Source: Ancylomarina sp. 16SWW S1-10-2
Lineage (GTDB): Bacteria > Bacteroidota > Bacteroidia > Bacteroidales > Marinifilaceae
Direction: 5' to 3'
Length of the DNA: 64,000 bases
NCBI RefSeq assembly: GCF_009669305.1
Contig: NZ_SADB01000009.1
Coordinates: forward strand, 124,001-188,000
In this document: in pieces, positions 26,496 through 35,344 of the stretch
Layout: every line of letters starts with the position of its first letter
Position numbering within the stretch: the first letter of the stretch is position 1
Position numbers and translations under genes: made by a program
The notes under the pieces: model-generated
Seen by the model: only the letters and a program-made list of their open reading frames with translations
What the model was told of the DNA's origin: nothing
The model's database searches: none

Positions 26496-27767
26496 ATGAA
26501 AAAATATGTATTAACAATTTTGATGTCAGCGATACTAATGTCGGTGTCGGCTCAAAAATTAATTGATATTTATAAAAAAGGTCCAGTAAAATTGATTCCA
26601 GATATGGAATACGCTCAGAATAACAATTGGAATCAAGTTTTTGAAACCTATTATGATACCATTTACAATACACCTATGGGTAACAGAAAATCTATTAAGT
26701 TGCTACCTGATGGTTCGGCTATTGTAAATCATCAATACAGAAACTATTATAGTAAATTTTCTGCTAATGGAAAATTTGTTAAAGAGTTTGGTATTAAAAA
26801 TAGTAAGGGTGTGAAATTCAAACGTGTTGATCCAATTGAAGGTGTAATTAATAATAATCTATTCACCAAATTGGATAATATGGGAAATATGATTTGCTGT
26901 GATTTTGATGGAAATTACATAAAGACATTGAAACTTAATTATATGTCTAAGCAGATGATTCCTATAAGTGACACAAAAATCGCAGTATCAGGTTGGGTTA
27001 TTTGGAAAGATCAGTTTAGAGACTTTGTTTCAATAGTAGATTACGAAACCAATGAAGAGAAAGTCGTTTGGGAACACTTTACAGACCGATCTTCTGCTAA
27101 AGGATCTTCTGCTATGTTCCAGTATAGTTATACGTTTAAGGAACGGGGTGCGTTCTCAATTAATACGATGCCATTGCAAGATGAAGGCTTAAGTTCACAT
27201 CCAAAAATTGCAGTTTCAGGTGAGGAACTGGTAATTGCGAATCCTGATACGGGAGAAGTTTTAGTTTATGATTTTGATGGAAATTTAAAATCAAAAAATA
27301 AAATTGAGTGGGCTCGTAATTATGTGTCAGTGCAAGAACAAAAAGAAATTCAACAAAAGGCTATTAACCGATATCAACAAATAAAGAATCCAACTTTTGC
27401 TAGCTGGGTTTCTCCAGAAGAAAATAAAGCGGCTTTGAATAAAATAATTGGAGAAATGGAAGAAGATTTAAAGAATATATCTACGCCTTTACCAGTTCCG
27501 GTATTCTCAAATATAATTAAGGATTCAGATGGAAACTTACTGTTTTTTGAGTTCCCTAAAGAAGTAAATGCGAATAAATTCAATGTTTGGATTTACAAAG
27601 AAGATGGTGAATTCGTTAGCCAAAGTAGTTTTGTTTGTGATGACTATGATCTGCAAATTACGCCTTCGAAAATGGTATTCCGTGATGGCTATATTTATGC
27701 CTTACAGACTTTGAAAAAAACTTCAGGAGTTCCACTTCGTTTAGTTCGATTTAAGTTGACTAATTAG
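26496..27767 (+). CDS. Secreted protein with probable beta-propeller fold
   Basis: This 423-residue protein has a signal peptide (MKKYVLTILMSAILMSVSAQ). Repeated strands of the type LLPDGSAIVNHQYRNYYSKF, KLDNMGNMICCDFDGNYI and NPDTGEVLVYDFDGNLK recur about every 50-60 residues. These resemble blades of the 6-bladed NHL/BF2992-like propeller proteins of Bacteroidota. I cannot name a function. It follows the sigma/anti-sigma pair by 44 bp and precedes a terminator, so it is likely part of their operon. It could be a surface sensor or target of that regulator, which is inference. Confidence 0.65.
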   Translation: MKKYVLTILMSAILMSVSAQKLIDIYKKGPVKLIPDMEYAQNNNWNQVFETYYDTIYNTPMGNRKSIKLLPDGSAIVNHQYRNYYSKFSANGKFVKEFGIKNSKGVKFKRVDPIEGVINNNLFTKLDNMGNMICCDFDGNYIKTLKLNYMSKQMIPISDTKIAVSGWVIWKDQFRDFVSIVDYETNEEKVVWEHFTDRSSAKGSSAMFQYSYTFKERGAFSINTMPLQDEGLSSHPKIAVSGEELVIANPDTGEVLVYDFDGNLKSKNKIEWARNYVSVQEQKEIQQKAINRYQQIKNPTFASWVSPEENKAALNKIIGEMEEDLKNISTPLPVPVFSNIIKDSDGNLLFFEFPKEVNANKFNVWIYKEDGEFVSQSSFVCDDYDLQITPSKMVFRDGYIYALQTLKKTSGVPLRLVRFKLTN

Positions 27768-27773
27768 TCATAG

Positions 27774-27807
27774 AAAAGGCCAACTCTTGTTGGTCTTTTA
27801 TTTTTTT
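27774..27807 (+). terminator. Rho-independent terminator of the sigma operon
   Basis: Stem aaaggccaac pairs with gttggtcttt (one G-U) around a tctt loop, followed by a T-rich run. It lies right after the propeller gene. Confidence 0.85.
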
Positions 27808-28133
27808 AATTTAATAGTAATTGTTCGATGGTTATTTTCTTGTATGTTCCTGATAGTTAGTTTTAAGAAAAGCTTGTTTCTTTAAGTTGTTCTATATTTA
27901 AGAAAATAGCTGAATTGTACCGATAATTTGAATCCAGTATTTAAATCAGTAATAACGAGTAAAGATCAGAAGAAGATATCAGTTCAATTAAAAAAAAGGC
28001 TTGAATTATTTAGTACAATCATTTGAAAGGTAAGGAAATTGAGGCGTATCGGATAATATAATATTTGATGAAAGTAATTTTATGAATTCTCAAGTTTAAA
28101 AATATTATTTTTTTGTTTTTTATTTTGAGTTTA
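27808..28133. other. Gene-free stretch
   Basis: About 330 bp between the sigma operon terminator and the next promoter. It is AT-rich with runs of T and A. I see no ORF with recognisable coding character and no structured RNA. Confidence 0.5.
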
Positions 28134-28165
28134 TTGTCTTTAGAAGATTTCTATGTCTATCTTTG
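28134..28165 (+). promoter_or_regulatory. Bacteroidota-type promoter
   Basis: TTG at 28134-28136 and TATCTTTG at 28158-28165 are spaced by 21 bp, matching the -33/-7 consensus. The downstream ATG is at 28190, giving a leader of roughly 20 nt. Confidence 0.6.
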
Positions 28166-28189
28166 CGAAGCTCTTATAAAACAAAAAAT

Positions 28190-28444
28190 ATGCTACCTAA
28201 ATTTTTATTAGCGGATAATTCTCAAGAATTACCAGACACTTTGTTTATTATTCATACAAAGGAACCTCGCTGCATTATCGAATGTGATGTTGAAGATTTT
28301 AACTCTAGTCAAACAGTACATTGGCTTGATGATGAACCTAAAGATAAGGATCTTGTAGAGGATATGATGGATGAGGCTGAAACTTTCTATAATGATGAGT
28401 TGGAAAGCCAAGAAGACTTATATGACGAAGAGTTTGACGATTAA
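28190..28444 (+). CDS. Small acidic hypothetical protein
   Basis: This 84-residue protein is very acidic in its second half (clusters such as DEAETFYNDELESQEDLYDE). The ATG at 28190 is chosen because an upstream alternative would overlap the -7 element. The N-terminal block MLPKFLLADNSQELPDTLFI and the motif EPRCIIECDVEDF look conserved-domain-like, but I do not recognise the family. No signal peptide or membrane helix is seen, so it is probably cytosolic. It has its own well-formed promoter. Confidence 0.65.
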   Translation: MLPKFLLADNSQELPDTLFIIHTKEPRCIIECDVEDFNSSQTVHWLDDEPKDKDLVEDMMDEAETFYNDELESQEDLYDEEFDD

Positions 28445-28458
28445 TTCAAGCGTCTTTT

Positions 28459-28518
28459 AACCGCCGATAATCTTACATTAATCATTTTTAATGGTTGTAA
28501 TGTGTGAGATTTTCGGTT
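28459..28518 (+). other. Imperfect long hairpin between the acidic protein and PspC genes
   Basis: Three stems can stack: AACCG (28459-28463) with CGGTT (28514-28518), AATCT (28469-28473) with AGATT (28507-28511), and ACATTA (28475-28480) with TAATGT (28498-28503). It is not followed by a U-tract, so a structured leader or processing site is more likely than a terminator. Confidence 0.35.
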
Positions 28519-28536
28519 ATTTAATAAGCTTAAGTT

Positions 28537-28734
28537 ATGAATAAAAAATTAAAAAAGTCATCGAATAAAATGGTTGCTGGTGTTTGTGCTGGCATTGCGG
28601 AATATCTAGGTTTAGATGTAACGCTCGTTCGTGTGGCTTATGTTTTGCTTTCTATTTTTAGTGCAGGTTTCCCAGGCCTTATAGTTTATTTGATATTAAT
28701 GTTCGTAATGCCCGATTATTACGAAGTCATGTAA
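28537..28734 (+). CDS. PspC domain protein
   Basis: This 65-residue protein is a bare PspC domain. It has a basic N-terminus (MNKKLKKSSNKMVAGVCAGI), the signature AGIAEYLGLDVTLVRV, and a hydrophobic segment (YVLLSIFSAGFPGLIVYLIL) ending with MFVMPD. PspC proteins sit in the inner membrane and are linked to envelope stress sensing. It lies about 90 bp after the small acidic gene, with a possible hairpin between them. Confidence 0.92.
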   Translation: MNKKLKKSSNKMVAGVCAGIAEYLGLDVTLVRVAYVLLSIFSAGFPGLIVYLILMFVMPDYYEVM

Positions 28735-28955
28735 ATGCTTTTCTGTTGTAGATCATTTATCTTTTTAGATTTATGATCTTATTATTTACCCTTATATTTC
28801 TTTCTGGATTGTTTTAAATTTAGCTAGTCAAAAATTATATTTTTTGTCTGCTATTTTAGAAAATGAGGTGCTATAAAAACCCTATATTTTTGACTTTACA
28901 GCCAGTTTCTGTCATGCTTTAAATTTCGTAATACCAAGCGTTTCAATTCTCTTTA

Positions 28956-29540
28956 TTACACTTCAACGTTTTTAAATTCGATGTTGAATGTTGAAATATT
29001 TTGTTTTAATTTTTGAATTTTAGAGAAACATAAAATTGCATATATACTCCATGTAAAGAAGATTATGAAGTCGAATTGCTTCCAAAACTCTAATTCAAAC
29101 ATAAAACATATGCCGCCTAAAAAGGCTAGACTACCTACTAGTATTTGCATAAAACAGATGATTTTGGACTTTATTTTTTTTTCGAGTTCTTCATTAAGAG
29201 AATCAGAAACTAGTCCTTCTGTATTCGTTTTTTTATTTAGAATTTGCTTAAGGTAGAGTTTGTGTTTTTCGAGAACTAGATATTTCGCATATCCGAATAC
29301 CTTAAATAGAAAGCCTGCGGTACATACATAGAATAATCCAGATTTCATCCATCGATCACTAAAAGTAGATATTTGTATAGAGCTAAGAAAAGCGATAATT
29401 ATTCCAAGAACTAAAAAGAAAATAGAGATGTAATAGATGAAATTGATGCCGAATTTGAGCTGTTCTTTTTGAGAAAAGTATATTGACTTGCTTTTTTCAA
29501 TTAGATTGATTCTATCCTCTATAAGATTTTCTAAAGTCAT
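28956..29540 (-). CDS. Hypothetical four-helix membrane protein
   Basis: This 194-residue protein has four predicted transmembrane helices in two pairs, around residues 33-53, 65-85, 128-148 and 153-172. A charged cytoplasmic-looking loop between the pairs contains KKTNTEGLVSDSLNEELEKK. I do not recognise the family. It follows nadD on the same strand after 92 bp and may be the last gene of that operon. Confidence 0.6.
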   Translation of the reverse strand: MTLENLIEDRINLIEKSKSIYFSQKEQLKFGINFIYYISIFFLVLGIIIAFLSSIQISTFSDRWMKSGLFYVCTAGFLFKVFGYAKYLVLEKHKLYLKQILNKKTNTEGLVSDSLNEELEKKIKSKIICFMQILVGSLAFLGGICFMFELEFWKQFDFIIFFTWSIYAILCFSKIQKLKQNISTFNIEFKNVEV

Positions 29541-29632
29541 TAGTCTGCGTATTTAATTTATAAAATGTTAAGCAATTTATGAATTAAAATTAATTTACAC
29601 AATGAAAATTATGTATTTATAGCAGAGTGGCA

Positions 29633-30208
29633 TTATTTCTCGTAGAAATGCATCTCCTTAATGTATTGATAAGCTGGAGATGGCAAGAAGAAAGGTATCT
29701 CTTTCTTTTCTTTTATAGCTTTGCGAATAAAGCTAGATGAGACTTCCATTAAGGGTGCTGGTACAATATGTATAGTACCTGTTAACTTAACATCTTTATC
29801 TTTAAACCCAGGTCGGGGGTAAACATAGAGCTCGTGATTTTGCAATAATAGCTCATGATTTTTCCATTTTGTAAAGCTATTTAAGTTATCAGAACCAATA
29901 ATCAGTGCAAACTCATGTTTTGCATATTTTTCTCTTAAATAGCTGAGTGTATCTATTGTGTAAGACGGTTGTGGTAAGCCAAATTCAATATCCGAAGCCT
30001 TAAACTGAGGATAAGCTTCAATTGATAATTTGACTAGTTCTAATCGTTTATAATCAGCCAAAAGGCTGGCTTTATTTTTTAGAGGATTGTGAGGGCTTAC
30101 TATAAACCAAATTTCTTCTAAATCGGTGTATTCAGCCATAAAATTAGCAATAGCTAAGTGTCCAATATGAATAGGGTTAAATGATCCGAAGAAAAGTCCA
30201 ATTTTCAT
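29633..30208 (-). CDS. nadD: Nicotinate-nucleotide adenylyltransferase
   Basis: NadD adenylates nicotinate mononucleotide in NAD synthesis. The 191-residue protein has the nucleotidyltransferase signature GSFNPIHIGHLAIANF at residues 8-23, the specificity loop region FIVSPHNPLK and the C-terminal VSSSFIRKAIKEKK motif. The length is standard. It is the third gene of the yicC-gmk-nadD cluster, an order commonly seen in Bacteroidota. Confidence 0.96.
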   Translation of the reverse strand: MKIGLFFGSFNPIHIGHLAIANFMAEYTDLEEIWFIVSPHNPLKNKASLLADYKRLELVKLSIEAYPQFKASDIEFGLPQPSYTIDTLSYLREKYAKHEFALIIGSDNLNSFTKWKNHELLLQNHELYVYPRPGFKDKDVKLTGTIHIVPAPLMEVSSSFIRKAIKEKKEIPFFLPSPAYQYIKEMHFYEK

Positions 30209-30231
30209 AGTCTATCTAATGGGTTAAATAT

Positions 30232-30270
30232 AAAAACCGTAAAATATGAATGCATCATAAATTACGGTTT
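30232..30270 (-). terminator. Terminator-like hairpin after gmk
   Basis: Stem aaaccgtaa (30234-30242) pairs with ttacggttt (30262-30270). On the minus strand the stem runs into tttatattt. The loop is long (19 nt), so strength is uncertain. Confidence 0.5.
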
Positions 30271-30281
30271 AAATTTAATAT

Positions 30282-30845
30282 TTAGTTTAAAAACTGTGTT
30301 AAAGTTTGTTCTGCTTTGATTAAGGCATCTTCCAATTTATCATTAATAATGATGGTATCGAAACGCTCAGCAAAGCCAAGTTCATAGTTGAATTTTTCAA
30401 CTCTGTTTTTAATAACTTCTTCGCTATCGGTAGAACGGCCTCTTAATCTGTTTTCCAGTTCTTTGACTGAAGGGGGTTGTATAAAAACAGCAAGAGCTTT
30501 CTCTTTGTAGAATTTTTTGATGTTTAAGCCACCAACGACATCAACGTCGAAAATTACATTGTTTCCTTTTTCAGTAATACGATCAACTTCACTTTTAAGT
30601 GTTCCATAGAAACATCCTTTGTAAACTTCTTCCCATTCTAAAAAATCATTGTTGTTGATTTTAGATTGGAATTCTTCAGTACTTAAGAAATGATAATCTT
30701 TACCATCAACTTCGTTTGGTCTCATTGGGCGATTTGTTGCCGAAATTGAGAATTCTAATTTGAAGTTTTTTGTCAGTAGGTGCTTAACGATAGTCGTTTT
30801 TCCAGCTCCACTTGGAGCAGAAAATATAAGGAGTTTGCCAGACAT
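30282..30845 (-). CDS. gmk: Guanylate kinase
   Basis: Gmk phosphorylates GMP to GDP. The 187-residue protein has the P-loop SAPSGAGKTT near residue 9, the GMP-binding SISATNRPMRPNEVDGKDYH region and the lid LENRLRGRSTDSEEVI. All are standard. It follows yicC with a short gap that holds a small hairpin. Confidence 0.97.
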   Translation of the reverse strand: MSGKLLIFSAPSGAGKTTIVKHLLTKNFKLEFSISATNRPMRPNEVDGKDYHFLSTEEFQSKINNNDFLEWEEVYKGCFYGTLKSEVDRITEKGNNVIFDVDVVGGLNIKKFYKEKALAVFIQPPSVKELENRLRGRSTDSEEVIKNRVEKFNYELGFAERFDTIIINDKLEDALIKAEQTLTQFLN

Positions 30846-30856
30846 TTTTAGGATAT

Positions 30857-30880
30857 AAAAATCCCGAACTTAATCGGGAT
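30857..30880 (-). terminator. Small hairpin between yicC and gmk
   Basis: Stem atcccga (30861-30867) pairs with tcgggat (30874-30880) and is followed on the minus strand by ttttta. It may act as a partial terminator or attenuator within the cluster. Confidence 0.6.
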
Positions 30881-30921
30881 GTGAAAATTAGATAGTTATT
30901 AATTGTAATCGTAAAAGTATA

Positions 30922-31800
30922 TTAAAGGACGTTCAATATTTGTTCTTTAATTTTTTCTAATTCGTCTTTCATTTGAATTACAATTCTCTGAAGATTGTTA
31001 TCGTTAGCTTTTGAACCAAGTGTGTTGATTTCACGTCCAATTTCTTGAGCAATAAAACCTAGTTTTTTTCCAATAGCACCTGAAGTTTGAGCTGTTTCAA
31101 TGAAATATTTACAGTGATTAGCAAGACGTACTTTTTCTTCAGTAATATCAAACTTCTCTAAGTAATAGATCATTTCTTGTTCAAAACGATTTTTATCGAT
31201 CTGTTGATTTTCAACAAATTCGTTAATGTTATCGTTTATTCTAGTTCTAACTGTATTTATTCGTTCTTTTTCGAATTGAGGAACCTCAGCCAGTAAGTTT
31301 TCAATATTGTGAACTCTAGCGAAAATATCTTCTTCCAAAGCCGTTCCTTCTTGAATTCTAAATTTGTTTAGTTCAGCAATCGCTTCTTGAGTACTTTTAT
31401 GAATCAATTCCCATTCATTTTCATCCAATGCTTGGTACTCAACTTTTAATGTGTCGGGTAGCTTAATGATTGTATTCAATAGCGGTTCGTTATCAATTGA
31501 AATATTCAATTTCTCTGATAAATCTTGAAGTTGACGATAGTATGCTTCAACAATTGGTTGGTTGATTTTAGTTTCTTTTTCAGCACCAACACTTTCAATA
31601 AATATCGAAAGTTCAACTTTCCCACGTTCAAGCTGTTTCTTAATATCATTACGAAGCACTAAGTCCTTTTCTTTATAAAGGTTAGGGATTCTAGTAAAAA
31701 TATCTAGCTGTTTGCTGTTAAGGGATTTTATTTCAATGGAAACTTTTTTGTTTTCCAATTCAAGAGTGGCTTTTCCAAAGCCCGTCATTGATATTAGCAT
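30922..31800 (-). CDS. yicC: YicC-family endoribonuclease
   Basis: The family forms hexameric RNA-binding ribonucleases. I prefer the ATG at 31800 because it gives the conserved N-terminus MLISMTGFGKA and about 292 residues, the usual length. A frame extension to 31851 adds an unconserved leader. The C-terminal DUF1732 part contains EEKVRLANHCKYFIET, GAIGKKLGFIAQEIGREINT and the final helix. It leads the yicC-gmk-nadD cluster. Confidence 0.9.
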   Translation of the reverse strand: MLISMTGFGKATLELENKKVSIEIKSLNSKQLDIFTRIPNLYKEKDLVLRNDIKKQLERGKVELSIFIESVGAEKETKINQPIVEAYYRQLQDLSEKLNISIDNEPLLNTIIKLPDTLKVEYQALDENEWELIHKSTQEAIAELNKFRIQEGTALEEDIFARVHNIENLLAEVPQFEKERINTVRTRINDNINEFVENQQIDKNRFEQEMIYYLEKFDITEEKVRLANHCKYFIETAQTSGAIGKKLGFIAQEIGREINTLGSKANDNNLQRIVIQMKDELEKIKEQILNVL

Positions 31801-31984
31801 AGTAGTGAAAATTGATTTTGTCAAAGGTAAGGCTTTGCAAGCAATTTGCAAACTGCCGATAGGTTAAGTTGTTGAACTTATTCTAATAGTTTATGAGATG
31901 TGAGATTAGGTACAGTTATTATACAATTAAATAATTGTTTTGGGTGCAAAACCAATCTATTAGGATTCCCTGATTTTATGGGTG

Positions 31985-32022
31985 ATAAATTATTAATTCA
32001 TCATTCGTAATTCATAATTATT
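31985..32022. repeat. Short AATTCATAATT-type tandem words
   Basis: The end of the MATE gene's downstream region holds ttaattcatcattcgtaatt and attcataattatt, near-copies of a 9-10-bp word. Such words occur in intergenic DNA of many Bacteroidota. Confidence 0.35.
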
Positions 32023-33352
32023 GGTTAGTTACGGCTTTTGTTTTCCATCTACCCATTCGGTAATAGATGTATGAGCAAGTCATTCCAATACTCCAACCCA
32101 TGGGAATTGACCACCATATACCATCAGATCCAATTTCGTTTGATAAAAAGTATGCAGCAGGAATTCTGATGATCCAAAGTGAGAATAAAGTAATAAACAT
32201 GGGGATAAGTGTATCTCCTGCGCCTCGTAAAACACCCTGTATTGTAAACATTGATGAGAAAATAAGATAGAATGAACTCACAATAATTAAATAGTTTTGA
32301 CCTATTTCTATAACCTGAGGATCTGTTGTAAACAATCTCATTAGGTTACTGCCAAATAATATGATTAAAGCTGACATTATTAAACAAAATAAATTTGACA
32401 TGATAAAAGTGGCCTTGAAACCTTTTTTTACGCGATCAATTTTATTGGCACCTAAATTTTGCCCTACAAAGGTTGCTAGGGCTTGAGCAAAGTTCATCGC
32501 AGGCATCATTGCCAATGAGTCGATACGTCCAGCGGCTGTATAGGCTGCAATTACATCAGTACCAAAGGTATTTACAATCCCGAGTAAGGTCATCATTCCT
32601 ACTGCAACAAAAGTTTGTTGTAAGCCTGATGGCAAGCCTATTTTCAAACTCTTTTTAAAAAGGTCTGTATCAAAACGAAGTTTAGCAACAGAAAACTTCA
32701 TTATTTTGTGTGTGTTATTCAAATAAAGAAGTATTGAGACAAAAGCTATGCCTTGAGCTAATACTGTTGCCCATGCTGCACCTGCAATTCCCCATCTGAA
32801 AACCATTACAAAAAGTAAGTCGAATGCAATATTTAAAATGGATGATAGTATTAGAAAATAGAGTGGCGTTTTAGAATCACCAAGACCTCGAAGTATTGAA
32901 CTGGTACCATTGAAGCCAAAAAATAGAATCATTCCTGACATATAGATATTCAAGTAGGTTATTGCTTGAGGCATAAGTTCCTCGGGTAACTGTAATAACC
33001 TAAATAGGTCTTTGCTAAAATAAATGCCTAAAATAGACATTATAAGAGCTGAAATAAATAGAAAGATATACATGGTGTCTATCGATCGTTTTACCCGATC
33101 TATGTCTTTGGCACCATAAAATTGAGATATAACAATGGAGAATCCTGATCCGATTCCTATTAATAAGGCAATTAATGTAAAGATAATAGGGAATGATGCA
33201 CCAACTGAAGCTAAAGCTTCCTTACCAAGTACTTTACCAACAATAATACTATCAACAATATTATATAGTTGTTGAAATACATTGCCCAAAAGCATGGGAA
33301 GTGTGAAATTAAATATATGACGAGCTACGTTTCCAGTAGTGAAATCTTTCAT
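32018..33352 (-). CDS. MATE-family efflux transporter
   Basis: This 444-residue inner-membrane protein has about 12 hydrophobic segments in two halves. MATE-family signatures include PMLLGNVFQQLYNIVDSIIV at the start and the repeat-half sequence GLPSGLQQTFVAVGMMTLLG. MATE proteins export drugs or metabolites using sodium or proton gradients. The substrate cannot be told from sequence. It is transcribed alone on the minus strand. Confidence 0.94.
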   Translation of the reverse strand: MKDFTTGNVARHIFNFTLPMLLGNVFQQLYNIVDSIIVGKVLGKEALASVGASFPIIFTLIALLIGIGSGFSIVISQFYGAKDIDRVKRSIDTMYIFLFISALIMSILGIYFSKDLFRLLQLPEELMPQAITYLNIYMSGMILFFGFNGTSSILRGLGDSKTPLYFLILSSILNIAFDLLFVMVFRWGIAGAAWATVLAQGIAFVSILLYLNNTHKIMKFSVAKLRFDTDLFKKSLKIGLPSGLQQTFVAVGMMTLLGIVNTFGTDVIAAYTAAGRIDSLAMMPAMNFAQALATFVGQNLGANKIDRVKKGFKATFIMSNLFCLIMSALIILFGSNLMRLFTTDPQVIEIGQNYLIIVSSFYLIFSSMFTIQGVLRGAGDTLIPMFITLFSLWIIRIPAAYFLSNEIGSDGIWWSIPMGWSIGMTCSYIYYRMGRWKTKAVTNQ

Positions 33353-33499
33353 TGGAAAATTATTGGATTACAAAGCTCCCAATTTAATCTAGAATCCCAA
33401 AATTTGGCTTGATAAATTTAGATATGATTAAGTAAGTTGTTTGATACTGGGGATGGATTATATTTATACTGAAGTTATTGTGAGGTGATTTTATCCTAT

Positions 33500-33910
33500 T
33501 TATTTCTTGTTTAGATATTCTAGAACCGATTGCTGATACTCTTTATCTGATTGAATGATATGATTTAAGAACCATTTTTTCATGAAAACAGCCGTTTTTT
33601 CGTGTATTAAAGGGTTATTGTAGTCTAGTTCTTGTTTTAAATCGTCTACTTTTTGAATAAGATATTTGTGTTGGTCAATATGTTTTTCTATATCATTATA
33701 TCCAGATTTTACCATCAATTCTTCTTCTTCTCTAAAATGAGCTTTTATATAATCTTCTAGTTTTTCGATTACTTGAGTCATTTGTATCCTATCTTGTGTG
33801 TCAACTTGTTCCATTTCTGTATTCCAAAGGTTAAAAAAAGCTTTGTGTTGCTGATCTATTTTGTCAATATTTAATAAACATTTATCTGTCCACTTGTCTA
33901 GCATAGTCAT
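33500..33910 (-). CDS. Bacteriohemerythrin
   Basis: This protein of about 136 residues binds a di-iron oxygen site. The ligand set is complete: DQQHKAFFNLWNTE, HFREEEELM, HIDQHKYL and NHIIQSDKEY. The ATG at 33910 avoids the 17-bp overlap of a start at 33931; 33904 is also possible. It lies directly after the glycosyltransferase gene and is probably the last gene of the exopolysaccharide operon. It could deliver or sense oxygen for that process. Confidence 0.92.
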   Translation of the reverse strand: MTMLDKWTDKCLLNIDKIDQQHKAFFNLWNTEMEQVDTQDRIQMTQVIEKLEDYIKAHFREEEELMVKSGYNDIEKHIDQHKYLIQKVDDLKQELDYNNPLIHEKTAVFMKKWFLNHIIQSDKEYQQSVLEYLNKK

Positions 33911-33914
33911 GTCG

Positions 33915-35339
33915 TTATTTGGTATTATCAAATGCGGTTCTTGTCATTTTACCCCAGCCTTTTTTATCGCGTTTAATAAAAAAGCTGTAATTGCCAAGAA
34001 GTGCAAAGTAAACATTTAAAGGGTGATATATAATAATTTCAGCTAACGAAGTTATAATTACAGTAAATAAAAATTTATATCCTTTATATCTATTAAAAAA
34101 GAGCGTTTCGTAGAACACTGCAAAAGACGAGAAAAATAAAGAAAAAGAAAATATAAAAACAGTAAGAATTAGAAAAATTTCGACATCAATGTTTCCAAAA
34201 ATAAGGATCAATATAAAATAGATTACACCTATTGTTTCAATTATTGGGGCTAGCCATTCGAAAACAACCCAATAGGGAAAACTAATCATCCCCATTTTAC
34301 CATATTTAGGATTTAAAAACATTTTTTTATGCTTCAAAACAGTGTCAATAGAGCCTCTTGTCCACCTGTTACGTTGGTTTTTTAGAACTTTAAATTTTGA
34401 TGGAACTTCTGTCCAGCAAAGTGGATCGGGTATAAAGGCAACTTTGTATTTTTGTTTTGAAACGGTATGCATATATTTTCTTAAGCGTACAACAAGTTCA
34501 AAATCTTCTCCAACACATGTTTTATCATAGCCACCAACTTTTAGTGTGAGTTCACGGTCGAATAAACCAAATGCACCCGAAATGATTAATAGTCCGTTTA
34601 TTCTACTCCAAGCCATTCTACCAAGCGTAAAGGCCCTAAAATATTCGAGAACTTGAAATTTTGCCCATATATTCTTTGGGTAATTTACTTCAACAATTCG
34701 ACCATCTTTTATTTTGCATGAATTAGCAACTCTTACGACACCGCCTGCTGCTATTATTTTTCTACCATCTTCTTCCTCAATAAAAGGTTTAACCATTCGT
34801 AAAATTGCATCATGCTCAATAATACAATCAACATCAATTGCAAGAAATAATTCGGAGCGAGACATGTTAATTCCAACATTTAAAGCATCGGCTTTCCCTC
34901 CATTTTCTTTATCGACAACGATTAAATTAGAATAAGCAACCTCTGTTGATTTGTATATTCTTTTAATCTTTGCTGTTTCTATTGTATTCGTGTAAGCATA
35001 ATCGACTTCAATCAATCTATAATAATTGATAATCTTTTGTAGACTATTGTCTTTACTACCATCGTTAACAACTATTACTTCAACTTTAGGATATTCGAGA
35101 GATAGTAAACTTCTTATATTGTCAATAATTGAAGCTTCTTCATTGTATGCTGGAGCAATAATTGAAATAGATGGTAAAACTTTATATTCCTTGATGGTAT
35201 TAAATCGAAAATGTTTTGATTTCTTTATGTAAAATGACAGATCTAAAGTTGACAAAATAGCAACAAGAACATAGCTTAAAAATAATAGTAAACCATATAC
35301 AAAAAAGAAGGAATTAAATATATTGTATAGTGTATTCAT
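33915..35339 (-). CDS. Family 2 glycosyltransferase, BcsA/PgaC-like polysaccharide synthase
   Basis: This protein of about 474 residues is a processive membrane glycosyltransferase. I prefer the ATG at 35339 because the frame extension to 35372 overlaps the upstream gene. It has an N-terminal helix, a GT-A domain starting at ISIIAPAYNEE, and the motifs DVDC near residue 171, GEDFEL near 278 and QRNRW near 322 (the QxxRW motif). Several C-terminal transmembrane helices follow. This set matches cellulose, hyaluronan and poly-GlcNAc synthases that polymerise and export one sugar chain. The sugar is not predictable. The neighbouring YaiO-like barrel parallels the E. coli yaiP-yaiO pair. Confidence 0.9.
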   Translation of the reverse strand: MNTLYNIFNSFFFVYGLLLFLSYVLVAILSTLDLSFYIKKSKHFRFNTIKEYKVLPSISIIAPAYNEEASIIDNIRSLLSLEYPKVEVIVVNDGSKDNSLQKIINYYRLIEVDYAYTNTIETAKIKRIYKSTEVAYSNLIVVDKENGGKADALNVGINMSRSELFLAIDVDCIIEHDAILRMVKPFIEEEDGRKIIAAGGVVRVANSCKIKDGRIVEVNYPKNIWAKFQVLEYFRAFTLGRMAWSRINGLLIISGAFGLFDRELTLKVGGYDKTCVGEDFELVVRLRKYMHTVSKQKYKVAFIPDPLCWTEVPSKFKVLKNQRNRWTRGSIDTVLKHKKMFLNPKYGKMGMISFPYWVVFEWLAPIIETIGVIYFILILIFGNIDVEIFLILTVFIFSFSLFFSSFAVFYETLFFNRYKGYKFLFTVIITSLAEIIIYHPLNVYFALLGNYSFFIKRDKKGWGKMTRTAFDNTK

Positions 35340-35344
35340 ATCTA

